Source: Pseudomonas sp. PB101 (GTDB lineage Bacteria > Pseudomonadota > Gammaproteobacteria > Pseudomonadales > Pseudomonadaceae). Taken from it: a stretch of 64,000 nucleotides of DNA. Position 1 is the stretch's first letter. The number at the start of each line of letters is the position of its first letter. Positions 18,584 through 26,404 of the stretch are shown here, one piece after another. The translations under genes and the position numbers were made by a program. Under the pieces are notes generated by a model that saw only the letters and a program-made list of their open reading frames with translations, was not told the origin of the DNA and did not search any database. The stretch covers positions 1 to 64,000 of the forward strand of contig NZ_RWIR01000089.1 in assembly GCF_009764265.1 (NCBI RefSeq), read 5' to 3'.

Positions 18584-19576
18584 TTAACTGCCGAACTGAA
18601 AACCTTTGCCCGCCGAGCGCGCACGCTCGAAGGCCAGGTTGGCCATGGCCGTGTCCTGGGCACCGGTACCGGTGAGGTCACACAAGGTGATTTGCGTTGA
18701 ATCCGTGCGACCGGGCCGTTGGCCGGCCAGCACCTGGCCGAGTTCTGCGAAGCCCGATTCGCCGCTGACCACGCCCGCCGCGAGGGCGTGATGCAGCTCG
18801 CCGAGGATGCGCGTCTGGCTCAAGCGATCGGCCACGTAGCGGTCGACCTGCGCCAGCGCACGGGGGGAAATTTCGTTCTTGTGCTCGGCGTCCGAGCCCA
18901 TGGCGGTGATGTGCAGGCCGGGGTGCAAATGGCGCACATCGATCAACGGCTCGCGACTCGGCGTACAGGTGATTGCGATGTCGACATCGGCCATGGCCTC
19001 ATCGATGCTCGTGCACGGCTTGACCGCCAGGCCACTGTCGCGAGCCAGCTCGACACTGAAGGCCTGCGCCTTGGCGGTGTCCCGCGCCCAGACCCGCACG
19101 CTGTCGATCGGCCGCACCAGGCGCAGGGCTTGCAGTTGCAACGCGGCCTGCTCACCGGCACCGATCAGCGCCACGCTGCGGCTGTCTTGCCGCGACAGCG
19201 CCCGCGCCGCCACGGCCCCGGCCGCCGCTGTACGCACGGCGGTCAGGTAGCCGTTGTCCAGCAGCAAGGCATCGAGCAGACCGGTGCGCGCGGACAGCAA
19301 CATCATCATGCCGTTGAGGCTCGGCAAACCGATTTTCGGGTTGTCGAAAAAACCCGGGCTGACCTTGATCGCAAAGCGCTCCAGGCCCGGCAAGTAGGCG
19401 GTCTTCACGTCCACTTCACCGTTATGTTCAGGAATGTCCAGGCGCAGGATCGGCGGCATGGCCACAGCGGCAGTGGCGAGCAGCACGAAGGCCTGCTCGA
19501 TGGCTTCGATGCTCGGCAGATCCAGCGCTACGCAGGCACGCAGATCGGCTTCGCTCAACAAGGTGATTTCACTCAT
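18584..19576 (-). CDS. eutC: Ornithine cyclodeaminase family protein, (hydroxy)ectoine utilisation EutC
   Basis: This 330-aa protein of the ornithine cyclodeaminase/mu-crystallin family has the NAD-binding Rossmann motif VALIGAGEQAALQLQAL, a substrate-side Lys/Arg pair around RFAIKVSPGF, and TAVRTAAAGAVAARAL. In ectoine degraders EutA, EutB and EutC are proposed to convert hydroxyectoine to ectoine. By family alone it could be an alanine dehydrogenase or delta-pyrroline reductase, and position decides the call. A TTG lies directly before the ATG used here. It starts 36 bp after eutB and ends 42 bp before doeA. Confidence 0.86.
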   Translation of the reverse strand: MSEITLLSEADLRACVALDLPSIEAIEQAFVLLATAAVAMPPILRLDIPEHNGEVDVKTAYLPGLERFAIKVSPGFFDNPKIGLPSLNGMMMLLSARTGLLDALLLDNGYLTAVRTAAAGAVAARALSRQDSRSVALIGAGEQAALQLQALRLVRPIDSVRVWARDTAKAQAFSVELARDSGLAVKPCTSIDEAMADVDIAITCTPSREPLIDVRHLHPGLHITAMGSDAEHKNEISPRALAQVDRYVADRLSQTRILGELHHALAAGVVSGESGFAELGQVLAGQRPGRTDSTQITLCDLTGTGAQDTAMANLAFERARSAGKGFQFGS

Positions 19577-19612
19577 CAACGCGGCACTCCATTGAGTCGT
19601 TATTCTGGGAAT

Positions 19613-20584
19613 TCATGCATCGGCGCCGGTCAGCACGCGCAGGTGCTGATCGATATCGACGTTGCGTCCGCTGACCACCACCACGACCGGCCCGCGCGGC
19701 TCGATCAAGCCTTCGAGCAGCGCGGCAATCCCCACCGCCGCCGCCCCTTCCAGCACCAGGCGCTCTTCGCGGTAGGCGTGACGGATCGCATTGGCGATGG
19801 AGGCTTCGCTGAGCAGATGCAGGTGATCGCAGGTATCGCGGGTCATGGCAAAGGTGAAACGGTTGTCCAGGCCGATGCCGCCGCCAAGCGAGTCAGCCAG
19901 GGTCGGCAACTCTTCGACTTCCACGGCACGCCCGGCCGCAAGACTGGCGTGCATGGCCGCGCCGCGTTGCATGCTGATGCCGTGGGTGACGATCTGCGGG
20001 TTGGCACTTTTCAGCGCCAGCGCCACGCCGGCGAACAGACCGCCGCCGGACAACGGCACCAGCACATGGGCGACGCCCGGCTGCTGTTCAAGGATTTCCA
20101 GCCCCAGCGTGCCTTGCCCGGCGATGATCGCCGGGTGGTCGAACGGTGGCAGCAGCGTTGCGCCTTGCTCATGGGCAATGCGCTCGGCTTCACGCTGGGC
20201 GTCATCCTGGGACTGGCCGACGATGCGCACATCAGCGCCAAGATCGCGAATGGCCTGGACCTTGTTGCCCGGCACCAGGTGCGACAGGCAAATCGTCGCC
20301 TTCACGCCGTTTTGCGATGCGGCGTAAGCGAGCGCCCGGCCATGATTGCCGGTCGACGCGGCGACCACGCCACGTGCCTTCTGCGCGGCACTGAGCTGCG
20401 CCACGGCATTGCTCGCGCCGCGCAACTTGAAGCTGCCGGTGATTTGCTGGGATTCGAGCTTGAGGTACACCGGCACGCCCACATGCCGCGACAGGCTGGG
20501 CGAATGCTCCATGGGCGTACACCGGACCAACGCTGCGATGCGCTGGCGGGCGAGGTAAATATCGTTGAGCTGTAGCGCTGACAT
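19613..20584 (-). CDS. eutB: Threonine dehydratase-like protein, hydroxyectoine utilisation dehydratase EutB
   Basis: This is a fold-type II PLP enzyme of 323 aa. The Schiff-base Lys is in SFKLRGA (K53), the substrate loop is STGNHGRALAYAA and the PLP-phosphate loop is PLSGGGLFAGV. It resembles threonine dehydratase but lacks the C-terminal regulatory domain of IlvA. EutB is proposed to act on hydroxyectoine with EutC. It is the first gene of the catabolic operon, with a candidate promoter and operator 57-72 bp upstream of its start. Confidence 0.86.
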   Translation of the reverse strand: MSALQLNDIYLARQRIAALVRCTPMEHSPSLSRHVGVPVYLKLESQQITGSFKLRGASNAVAQLSAAQKARGVVAASTGNHGRALAYAASQNGVKATICLSHLVPGNKVQAIRDLGADVRIVGQSQDDAQREAERIAHEQGATLLPPFDHPAIIAGQGTLGLEILEQQPGVAHVLVPLSGGGLFAGVALALKSANPQIVTHGISMQRGAAMHASLAAGRAVEVEELPTLADSLGGGIGLDNRFTFAMTRDTCDHLHLLSEASIANAIRHAYREERLVLEGAAAVGIAALLEGLIEPRGPVVVVVSGRNVDIDQHLRVLTGADA

Positions 20585-20640
20585 GACCGCATCCCGAAGA
20601 GGTATTGGGCGCAGTCTAAGAGGGCTGGATTGTCGCGCTG

Positions 20641-20656
20641 AATGTACTAGGGCAAT
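20641..20656. promoter_or_regulatory. CTAG-centred palindrome upstream of eutB (candidate EnuR operator)
   Basis: The sequence AATG-TA-CTAG-GG-CAAT is a near palindrome (one arm mismatch). It overlaps the -10 (TACATT) and spacer of a weak minus-strand promoter with a TTTGTC-type -35. The same motif with perfect arms is at 22147-22162. The operator role is inferred. Confidence 0.55.
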
Positions 20657-20690
20657 TTAGTCGACAAAATTTCGGCGTCTTTTTTTCACT

Positions 20691-22085
20691 TCAAAAGTCA
20701 TGGATTTGCGGGTACTGGCCGAAGATCTCGCGCATGCCGATCAGCGCATCGCGCATTTCCTCGTCACTGCATTCGGCACCGACGCACACTCGCACCGCCC
20801 GTGGCCGCGGCGTGCCGCGCACGGTGAACGGGTCGGGCGAAGTGACCGCAATATGCTTGTGCCGTAGTGCGCGCACCAGGCTGTCGACCTCCCAGTGCGG
20901 GGGAATGCCGATCCAGGCATTCAAGGCATGCGGATGCTGGCCAAGCAGGTATTCGCCAAGGTATTCGCTGACCATCGCCTGACGCCCGCCCAATAACTTG
21001 CGTTGCAACTCCACCAGCGTGTCGGCGCGCCCGTCGCGAATCCAGCGCGTGGCGATTTCCGACACCATGGGCGTGGCCATCCAGCTGTTAACCCGCAAAA
21101 TGCTTTCGGTGCGCAGCGCCAGACGCTTGGGCATCACCAGGTAACCGACGCGCAAACCGGTGAGCACTGACTTGGTCATGCTGGTGCAATAGAACGACAG
21201 CTCCGGCAGGTAATGGCTGATCGGCGGTGCGCGGCGCTCATCGAGCAGCGGCCCGTAGACGTCGTCTTCGATGATGTGCACGCCGAAGCGCCGGGCAATC
21301 TCGGCTATTTCGCGCCGACGGTTGTCCGGCATCAGGCTGGTGGTCGGGTTGTTGAGGTTCGGTGTGCAGACCAGCGCGGTGATCCGCTCATTGCTGCACA
21401 TGTCCTCGAAATGTTCCGGGTCGATGCCGTAGCGGTCCATTTCCAGGCCCTTGAGGGTAAACCCCAGCACCTGGGAATTGCCGATCACGCCGTGGTCGGT
21501 CAAGCCTTCGCAAAGCACCACATCATCCGGGCCGGCAAGGGATGCCAACGCCAGGAAAATTCCGTGGGCGGCGCCGTTGGTGATCAGGATGTCGTCGCGC
21601 TCGACCCGCAGGCCTTGCCGCGCGATCCAGTGCATTGCCGCTTCACGGTGCGACTCAAAACCGGCAATCGGGCGAAATGCGTGAATCCAGGGTTGATCCT
21701 CTTCGGTGCTGAGTTCGCGACAGGTTTCGCGCCAGAACTGATCATGCTCTCGGGTGTGCATGATCCGTGTGATGGAAAAATCCACCAGCGCCCGTTCAGG
21801 GCTGTCGAGAATATAAGTGGCGACCCGGTCGCTCATTCGCCGCGAGACAAAACTGCCGCGCCCGACCTCACACCTGACCAGGCCCTGGCGCTCGAGCTCC
21901 TTGTAGGCATTGGTGACGGTTTGCACACTGATGCCCATGGCGTCGGCAACATTACGTTGCGGTGGCAACCGCTGATCATTGGCCAGTACGCCCTGCTCGA
22001 TATCGTCGGCGATCGCCTGGACCAGGATCTTGTATTTCGACTCGCCGCTGCGGGCGATTTCCAATGCTGCCTTCCACTTGTCCAT
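20691..22085 (-). CDS. enuR: MocR-type regulator of ectoine catabolism EnuR
   Basis: This is a GntR/MocR repressor with a winged-helix domain (residues about 15-80; NVADAMGISVQTVTNAYKELERQG) fused to an inactive class I aminotransferase domain (about 95-464) that binds PLP through a Lys in SMTKSVLTGLRVGY (K305). In Ruegeria, EnuR is relieved from DNA when PLP-bound forms react with N-alpha-acetyl-diaminobutyrate or diaminobutyrate. The start at 22085 gives 464 aa and the family N-terminus. The longer frame adds 52 implausible residues. It is divergent from ehuB and 106 bp upstream of eutB on the same strand, placed to control both operons. Confidence 0.9.
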   Translation of the reverse strand: MDKWKAALEIARSGESKYKILVQAIADDIEQGVLANDQRLPPQRNVADAMGISVQTVTNAYKELERQGLVRCEVGRGSFVSRRMSDRVATYILDSPERALVDFSITRIMHTREHDQFWRETCRELSTEEDQPWIHAFRPIAGFESHREAAMHWIARQGLRVERDDILITNGAAHGIFLALASLAGPDDVVLCEGLTDHGVIGNSQVLGFTLKGLEMDRYGIDPEHFEDMCSNERITALVCTPNLNNPTTSLMPDNRRREIAEIARRFGVHIIEDDVYGPLLDERRAPPISHYLPELSFYCTSMTKSVLTGLRVGYLVMPKRLALRTESILRVNSWMATPMVSEIATRWIRDGRADTLVELQRKLLGGRQAMVSEYLGEYLLGQHPHALNAWIGIPPHWEVDSLVRALRHKHIAVTSPDPFTVRGTPRPRAVRVCVGAECSDEEMRDALIGMREIFGQYPQIHDF

Positions 22086-22146
22086 CAGCGCCGAACCCAC
22101 GTGTTTGCCAGTGCCGACAGCATCCCGCGAGAACCTGTGCAAAGCA

Positions 22147-22162
22147 ATTGTCCTAGTGCAAT
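22147..22162. promoter_or_regulatory. CTAG-centred palindrome in enuR/ehuB intergenic region (candidate EnuR operator)
   Basis: ATTG-TC-CTAG-TG-CAAT has perfect outer arms and a palindromic centre. It lies 62-77 bp upstream of enuR. The match to the eutB-upstream site is 14 of 17 over the extended motif. CTAG is generally a rare tetranucleotide in pseudomonads, which adds weight. Confidence 0.6.
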
Positions 22163-22190
22163 GCAATGTGGCGCAGGGCTTTTGTATGCT

Positions 22191-22254
22191 CGGTACAGGG
22201 TCGATGCACAGGCTGCTGAACCTGCCGCCAATAACAACCAATCGACCTGTACCG
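22191..22254. repeat. Inverted repeat in the ehuB upstream region
   Basis: CGGTACAGGGTCGAT (22191-22205) and ATCGACCTGTACCG (22241-22254) are reverse complements apart from one extra G, separated by 35 bp. It may be a second operator or a leader-RNA stem. Confidence 0.55.
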
Positions 22255-22376
22255 GAACTGTGCCCCCAAGCTTCGGCTCAACAGGACAACGGCTCTCGTA
22301 CGCTTTGCTCTTGTCACACTGCCTCCTACCACAGAGCCGTCAACGACGGGTCCACAAGAAACAGGAGATTTTATCG

Positions 22377-23231
22377 ATGAGCAATTCCATTCCCCGCACT
22401 CCCCATGTCTTGCGTCACCTGTTCGTGGCTTGTGCGATGTTCGGCCTGGCCGTCAGCGCCCACGCCACGACGCTGGAAACCATTACGAAAAACAGCAGCA
22501 TCCGCATCGGCTACGCCAACGAAACCCCGTTCGCCTTTACCGAGACCGATGGCCGGGTCACCGGTGAATCGCCGGAAATCGCCAAAGTCATCTTCGCCAA
22601 AATGGGCATCAAGCAAGTCGATGGCGTGCTGACCGAGTGGGGTTCGCTGATCCCGGGCCTGCGCGCCGGGCGTTTCGACGTGATTGCCGCGGGCATGTAC
22701 ATCACGCCCGAACGCTGCAAGCAAGTCATCTTCACCGATCCGCAGTACCAGTTGCCCGACGCCCTCCTGACCGCCAAAGGCAACCCGAAAAACCTGCACA
22801 GCTATGAAGACATCGCCAAGAACCCGGATGTGAAACTGGCGATCATGGCCGGCACGGTCAACTTGAAATACGCACGGGATTCCGGGGTGAAGGACGCACA
22901 AATCCTCCAGGTGCCGGACACCACCGCGCAGTTGCAAGCCGTGCGCGCCGGTCGCGCCGATGCCGCCGTGGGCACCCAATTGACCATGAAAGGCCTGGCT
23001 GCCAAGGGTGGTGAAAAGGTCGAAGCGGTCACCGAATTCAAGGATGACCCGTCGCATACCGGTTACGGCGCCCTCGCCTTCCGCCCGGAAGACAAGGACC
23101 TGCGGGATGCGGTCAACGCCGAACTGAAAAAGTGGCTGGGCTCCGAAGAGCACCTCAAGACGGTCGCCCCGTTCGGCTTCGACAAATCCAACGTGACCAG
23201 CAAAACGGCTGCCGAGCTCTGCGCTCAATAG
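22377..23231 (+). CDS. ehuB: Ectoine/hydroxyectoine ABC transporter substrate-binding protein EhuB
   Basis: This is the periplasmic binding protein (family 3, amino-acid type) that delivers ectoines to EhuCD-EhuA. The 284-aa product has a signal peptide (residues 1 to about 29, cleavage near VSAHA-TT), then the SBP_bac_3 fold with SIRIGYANETPFAF, the conserved GRFDVIAAGMYITPER and GALAFRPEDKDLRDAV. In ectoine-binding EhuB, aromatic residues form a cage around the ligand, and Phe and Tyr are plentiful in the same regions here. The ATG at 22377 has CAGGAG 9 bp upstream. It is the first gene of the plus-strand transport operon, divergent from enuR. Confidence 0.9.
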   Translation: MSNSIPRTPHVLRHLFVACAMFGLAVSAHATTLETITKNSSIRIGYANETPFAFTETDGRVTGESPEIAKVIFAKMGIKQVDGVLTEWGSLIPGLRAGRFDVIAAGMYITPERCKQVIFTDPQYQLPDALLTAKGNPKNLHSYEDIAKNPDVKLAIMAGTVNLKYARDSGVKDAQILQVPDTTAQLQAVRAGRADAAVGTQLTMKGLAAKGGEKVEAVTEFKDDPSHTGYGALAFRPEDKDLRDAVNAELKKWLGSEEHLKTVAPFGFDKSNVTSKTAAELCAQ

Positions 23232-23306
23232 TCGAGGCAGGCATGGCGCTGCGGCGCGATGCCTATCCCTGCTGACTCCGGATGTTGAACCATGCAGGTG
23301 TGAACA

Positions 23307-23966
23307 ATGGGTGAATTACTTCCGCTTTTGATACAAGGCGCCTGGGTCACGCTCCAGGTGACCTTCTTCGGCTCGATCCTGGCGATCGTCGCGGCCATTC
23401 TGGCGGCGCTGGGGCGCATGTCGCCGTGGCGGCCGCTGAGCTGGTTCTCGGTCGCCTACATTGAAGTGTTTCGCGGCACGTCGTTGCTGGTGCAGTTGTT
23501 CTGGCTGTTCTTCGTGTTGCCGCTGCCACCGTTCAATCTGGAACTGAGCCCCTACAGCGTGGCCATCGTCGGCCTTGGCCTGCACATCGGTGCCTACGGC
23601 GCCGAGGTGATGCGCGGTGCGATCAGCTCCGTGGCCAAGGGTCAATACGAAGCGGCGACCGCTCTGAACTTCAGCGGCTACAAGCGCTTTCGCCGAATCA
23701 TTCTGCCTCAGGCCTTGCTCGCGGCCATCCCGCCGGGCACCAACCTGTTGATCGAACTGCTGAAAAACACTTCGCTGGTGTCACTGATCACCTTGTCCGA
23801 CCTGAGCTTTCGCGCTCGGCAACTGGATCAGGCGACCTTTCAGACTTTGGAAATCTTCAGCCTGGCGCTGGTGATGTATTTCATCCTCGCGCAAGCGATC
23901 AACCTCGGCATGCGCAGCATTGAGCGTCGGCTGGCGCGCGGCCGGATGCGTGGAGGTCTGTCATGA
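23307..23966 (+). CDS. ehuC: Ectoine/hydroxyectoine ABC transporter permease EhuC
   Basis: This is an inner-membrane permease of the His/Glu/Gln family, 219 aa, with about five membrane helices and the cytoplasmic EAA loop (EAATALNFSGYKRFRRIILPQAL) that contacts the ATPase. The loop is cited here in part: EAATALNF and RRIILPQA. It overlaps ehuD by 4 bp (ATGA), and the two permeases form a heterodimer. It lies 75 bp after ehuB. Confidence 0.9.
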   Translation: MGELLPLLIQGAWVTLQVTFFGSILAIVAAILAALGRMSPWRPLSWFSVAYIEVFRGTSLLVQLFWLFFVLPLPPFNLELSPYSVAIVGLGLHIGAYGAEVMRGAISSVAKGQYEAATALNFSGYKRFRRIILPQALLAAIPPGTNLLIELLKNTSLVSLITLSDLSFRARQLDQATFQTLEIFSLALVMYFILAQAINLGMRSIERRLARGRMRGGLS

Positions 23967-24619
23967 CCCTGTTCGACTGGACTTATGCCTGGCAGATCCT
24001 CCCCGACTTGCTGCGCGCTTCGCTCAACACCGTGGGCATTACCCTGATCGGTTTCCTGATCGCCATCGTGCTGGGGCTGTTCCTCGCCATCGGCCGGCGC
24101 AGCCGCCTGTACTGGCTGTCGTGGCCGATCGCCGGGATGATCGAATTCATCCGCAGCACACCGCTGCTGATCCAGGTGTATTTCCTCTACTACGTGCTGC
24201 CCAACTACGGCGTCAGCATGTCGGCCATGCAAGTGGGCATCATCGGCATCGGCGTGCATTACGCCTGCTACATCGCCGAGGTCTATCGCGGCGGGCTCGA
24301 TGCCGTGCCGCGGGCGCAGTGGGAAGCGGTGACCGCGCTGAACATCGCGCCGTACAGCGCCTACCGCAACATCATCCTGCCCCAGGCCTTGCGGCCGATC
24401 CTGCCGCCGCTGGGCAACTACCTGGTGGCGATGCTCAAGGACACGCCGGTGCTGTCGGCCATCACCGTGGTTGAAATCATGCAGCAGGCCAAGAACATCG
24501 GTTCCGAGAACTTCCGCTACCTGGAGCCGATCACCATGGTCGGTCTGTTTTTCCTCGCCCTGAGCATCGCCCTGGCTTATCTGGTACGGCGCCTCGAACT
24601 GCGCCTGGAGCTACGCTAA
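23963..24619 (+). CDS. ehuD: Ectoine/hydroxyectoine ABC transporter permease EhuD
   Basis: This is the second permease of the ectoine importer, 218 aa, with about five hydrophobic helices and an EAA loop (EAVTALNIAPYSAYRNI, then ILPQAL). It has the glutamine-type permease pattern STPLLIQVYFLYYVLP. Start and stop overlap ehuC and ehuA (ATGA and TAATG), so translation of the three is coupled. Confidence 0.9.
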   Translation: MTLFDWTYAWQILPDLLRASLNTVGITLIGFLIAIVLGLFLAIGRRSRLYWLSWPIAGMIEFIRSTPLLIQVYFLYYVLPNYGVSMSAMQVGIIGIGVHYACYIAEVYRGGLDAVPRAQWEAVTALNIAPYSAYRNIILPQALRPILPPLGNYLVAMLKDTPVLSAITVVEIMQQAKNIGSENFRYLEPITMVGLFFLALSIALAYLVRRLELRLELR

Positions 24620-25494
24620 TGACTTCTCCACTCTCGACCTCCAACGACCTTTCCCGGCGCGGCAACCTGACGCCGCTGCATTCGCAAGAGGCCCCGGCCA
24701 TGCATCAACCGAAAGCGCTCAAGCCGATTGTCAGCTTCCAGGACGTCACCAAAAGCTACGGCAATTTCACGGTGCTCGACCATTTGAACCTGGACGTCAC
24801 ACCCGGCGAAAAAGTCGCGATCATCGGCCCCAGCGGCTCGGGGAAATCCACGCTGTTGCGGGTATTGATGACCCTCGAAGGCATCGATGACGGACTGATC
24901 CGCATCGAAGACGATTTGCTGACGCACATGCCCAATCGCAACGGCGTGCTGGTGCCGGCCAATGATCGGCATATCCGCCGTGTGCGCGGCAAGATCGGCA
25001 TGGTGTTCCAGAGCTTCAACCTGTTCCCGCACATGACGGCGTTGCAGAACGTCATCGAGGCGCCGGTACAAGTGCTGGGCATGAAAGCCGCCGAAGCACG
25101 GGAACGCGCGGCGGATCTGCTGGAGCTGGTAGGACTGGGCAGCAAGCTGGGGCACTACCCTTCGCAGCTGTCGGGTGGCCAGCAGCAACGGGTGGCGATC
25201 GCTCGCGCATTGGCCATGCGGCCGAAAGTCATGCTGTTCGACGAAGTGACTTCAGCACTCGATCCGGAGCTGTGCGGCGAAGTGCTCAACGTGATCCGCA
25301 AGCTCGGTGCCGAACACAACCTGACGATGCTGATGGTCACCCACCAGATGGGGTTCGCCCGGGAGTTCGCTGACCGTGTGTGCTTCTTCTACAAGGGCCA
25401 GATCCACGAGCAGGGCACACCGGCACAGATCTTCGAACACCCGCAACAGGAACGTACGTGTGCGTTTCTCAGTGCGGTGAAAGAAGCCAACTGA
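24619..25494 (+). CDS. ehuA: Ectoine/hydroxyectoine ABC transporter ATP-binding protein EhuA
   Basis: This is the ATPase of the importer. It has Walker A GPSGSGKST, Q-loop around MVFQSFNLFPH, signature LSGGQQQR, Walker B VMLFDEVTSALD and H-loop MVTHQM. The first ATG gives 291 aa and overlaps the ehuD stop. An internal ATG at 24700 would give 264 aa, closer to typical amino-acid ABC ATPases, so the N-terminus is uncertain. It is the last gene of ehuBCDA and is followed by a perfect palindromic terminator. Confidence 0.9.
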   Translation: MTSPLSTSNDLSRRGNLTPLHSQEAPAMHQPKALKPIVSFQDVTKSYGNFTVLDHLNLDVTPGEKVAIIGPSGSGKSTLLRVLMTLEGIDDGLIRIEDDLLTHMPNRNGVLVPANDRHIRRVRGKIGMVFQSFNLFPHMTALQNVIEAPVQVLGMKAAEARERAADLLELVGLGSKLGHYPSQLSGGQQQRVAIARALAMRPKVMLFDEVTSALDPELCGEVLNVIRKLGAEHNLTMLMVTHQMGFAREFADRVCFFYKGQIHEQGTPAQIFEHPQQERTCAFLSAVKEAN

Positions 25495-25517
25495 CCGGCC
25501 GAACACCCAAAAACAAA

Positions 25518-25541
25518 TGTGGGAGCGAGCTCGCTCCCACA
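25518..25541. terminator. Perfect palindrome with T-run after ehuA
   Basis: A 12+12 bp perfect palindrome (TGTGGGAGCGAG / CTCGCTCCCACA) is followed by GGTTTTTTTG. The sequence is a REP core reused as the terminator of the ehu operon. It lies between ehuA and the convergent OmpA gene. Confidence 0.8.
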
Positions 25542-25560
25542 GGTTTTTTTGTCGCGGGTG

Positions 25561-26301
25561 TTATGGGTATTGCTGAACGTTACCTTGCTGCTGGCCACCA
25601 TACTGCTGACCCGGAATCGCCTTGAGGTTGACCTCTACACGGCGGTTCTGCGCCCGGCCGTTGACGTCGCCGTTGCTGGCAACCGGGTTATCCGGGCCGG
25701 CACCGCGAGCGCTCAGGTTGGCACCACTGACACCCTGCGAGGTCAGGTAGGTTGCCACGCTTTGCGCACGACGCTGGGACAGGTCCATGTTGTGCTGGCG
25801 AGCACCGGTGCTATCGGTATAACCGACGATTTCGATCTGGTTCTGGTTGAACTCTTTCAGCGAGCCGGCCAGGTTGTTCAGCGGCTGATAGAAACTTGGA
25901 GCAATGTTCGCCGAATCGGTAGCGAAGGTGATGTTGCCCGGCATGATCAGCTTGATCTGGTCGCCCTGGCGCTGCACTTCAACACCCGTGTTGGCCATGC
26001 TGGCACGCAGCTTTTTCTCTTGCTGATCGGCGTAGTAGCCGTAACCGGCCGCGGAAGCACCGACCACCGCTGCACCGATCAGCGCGCCCTTGCCGCGGTT
26101 ATCGTGGTTGATCGCAGCACCGGCCAGCGCGCCGGCCAGAGCGCCGAGGCCACCGTATTTCGCGGTCTTGCTCATGCCTTCGGAGCCGCTGTCCGCCTGC
26201 CCCTGAGCCTGGCCTTGAGCGCCGTAAGGGTTAGGCGCGGCACAACCGGACAAAACGGCCACAGCCGTAGCGAGAATAATCAAACGACGCGTGGTGAACA
26301 T
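25561..26301 (-). CDS. OmpA family outer-membrane lipoprotein (YiaD-like)
   Basis: This is a peptidoglycan-anchoring lipoprotein of 246 aa. A lipobox LSGC at residues 18-21 follows the signal peptide. A glycine-rich GGLGALAGALAGAA / ALIGAAVVGASAAGYG region (glycine-zipper, about 50-85) precedes a C-terminal OmpA domain (about 110-225) with the peptidoglycan-binding segment GYTDSTGARQHNMDLSQRRA. A glutamine-rich tail (QQYGGQQQGNVQQYP) ends it. It is a single gene. It marks the right border of the ectoine cluster. Confidence 0.9.
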   Translation of the reverse strand: MFTTRRLIILATAVAVLSGCAAPNPYGAQGQAQGQADSGSEGMSKTAKYGGLGALAGALAGAAINHDNRGKGALIGAAVVGASAAGYGYYADQQEKKLRASMANTGVEVQRQGDQIKLIMPGNITFATDSANIAPSFYQPLNNLAGSLKEFNQNQIEIVGYTDSTGARQHNMDLSQRRAQSVATYLTSQGVSGANLSARGAGPDNPVASNGDVNGRAQNRRVEVNLKAIPGQQYGGQQQGNVQQYP

Positions 26302-26404
26302 GTAGAGCTCCTACTTTTTTGCATTCTGTGGTGCAACGGACCAAGGCATTAGCCTTTGCGGGCGTTGGATCACTTCCTGGAATAAAAATTCCGCTCGTTA
26401 CAAA

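Noticed and set aside
18719-20575. 618-codon plus-strand ORF opposite eutC and eutB
   Set aside because: Low-complexity GC shadow. Ribosome-binding sites and families are on the minus strand.
21213-22376. Extended ehuB reading frame starting far upstream
   Set aside because: It runs through enuR on the other strand and the intergenic region. The signal peptide and CAGGAG site place the start at 22377.
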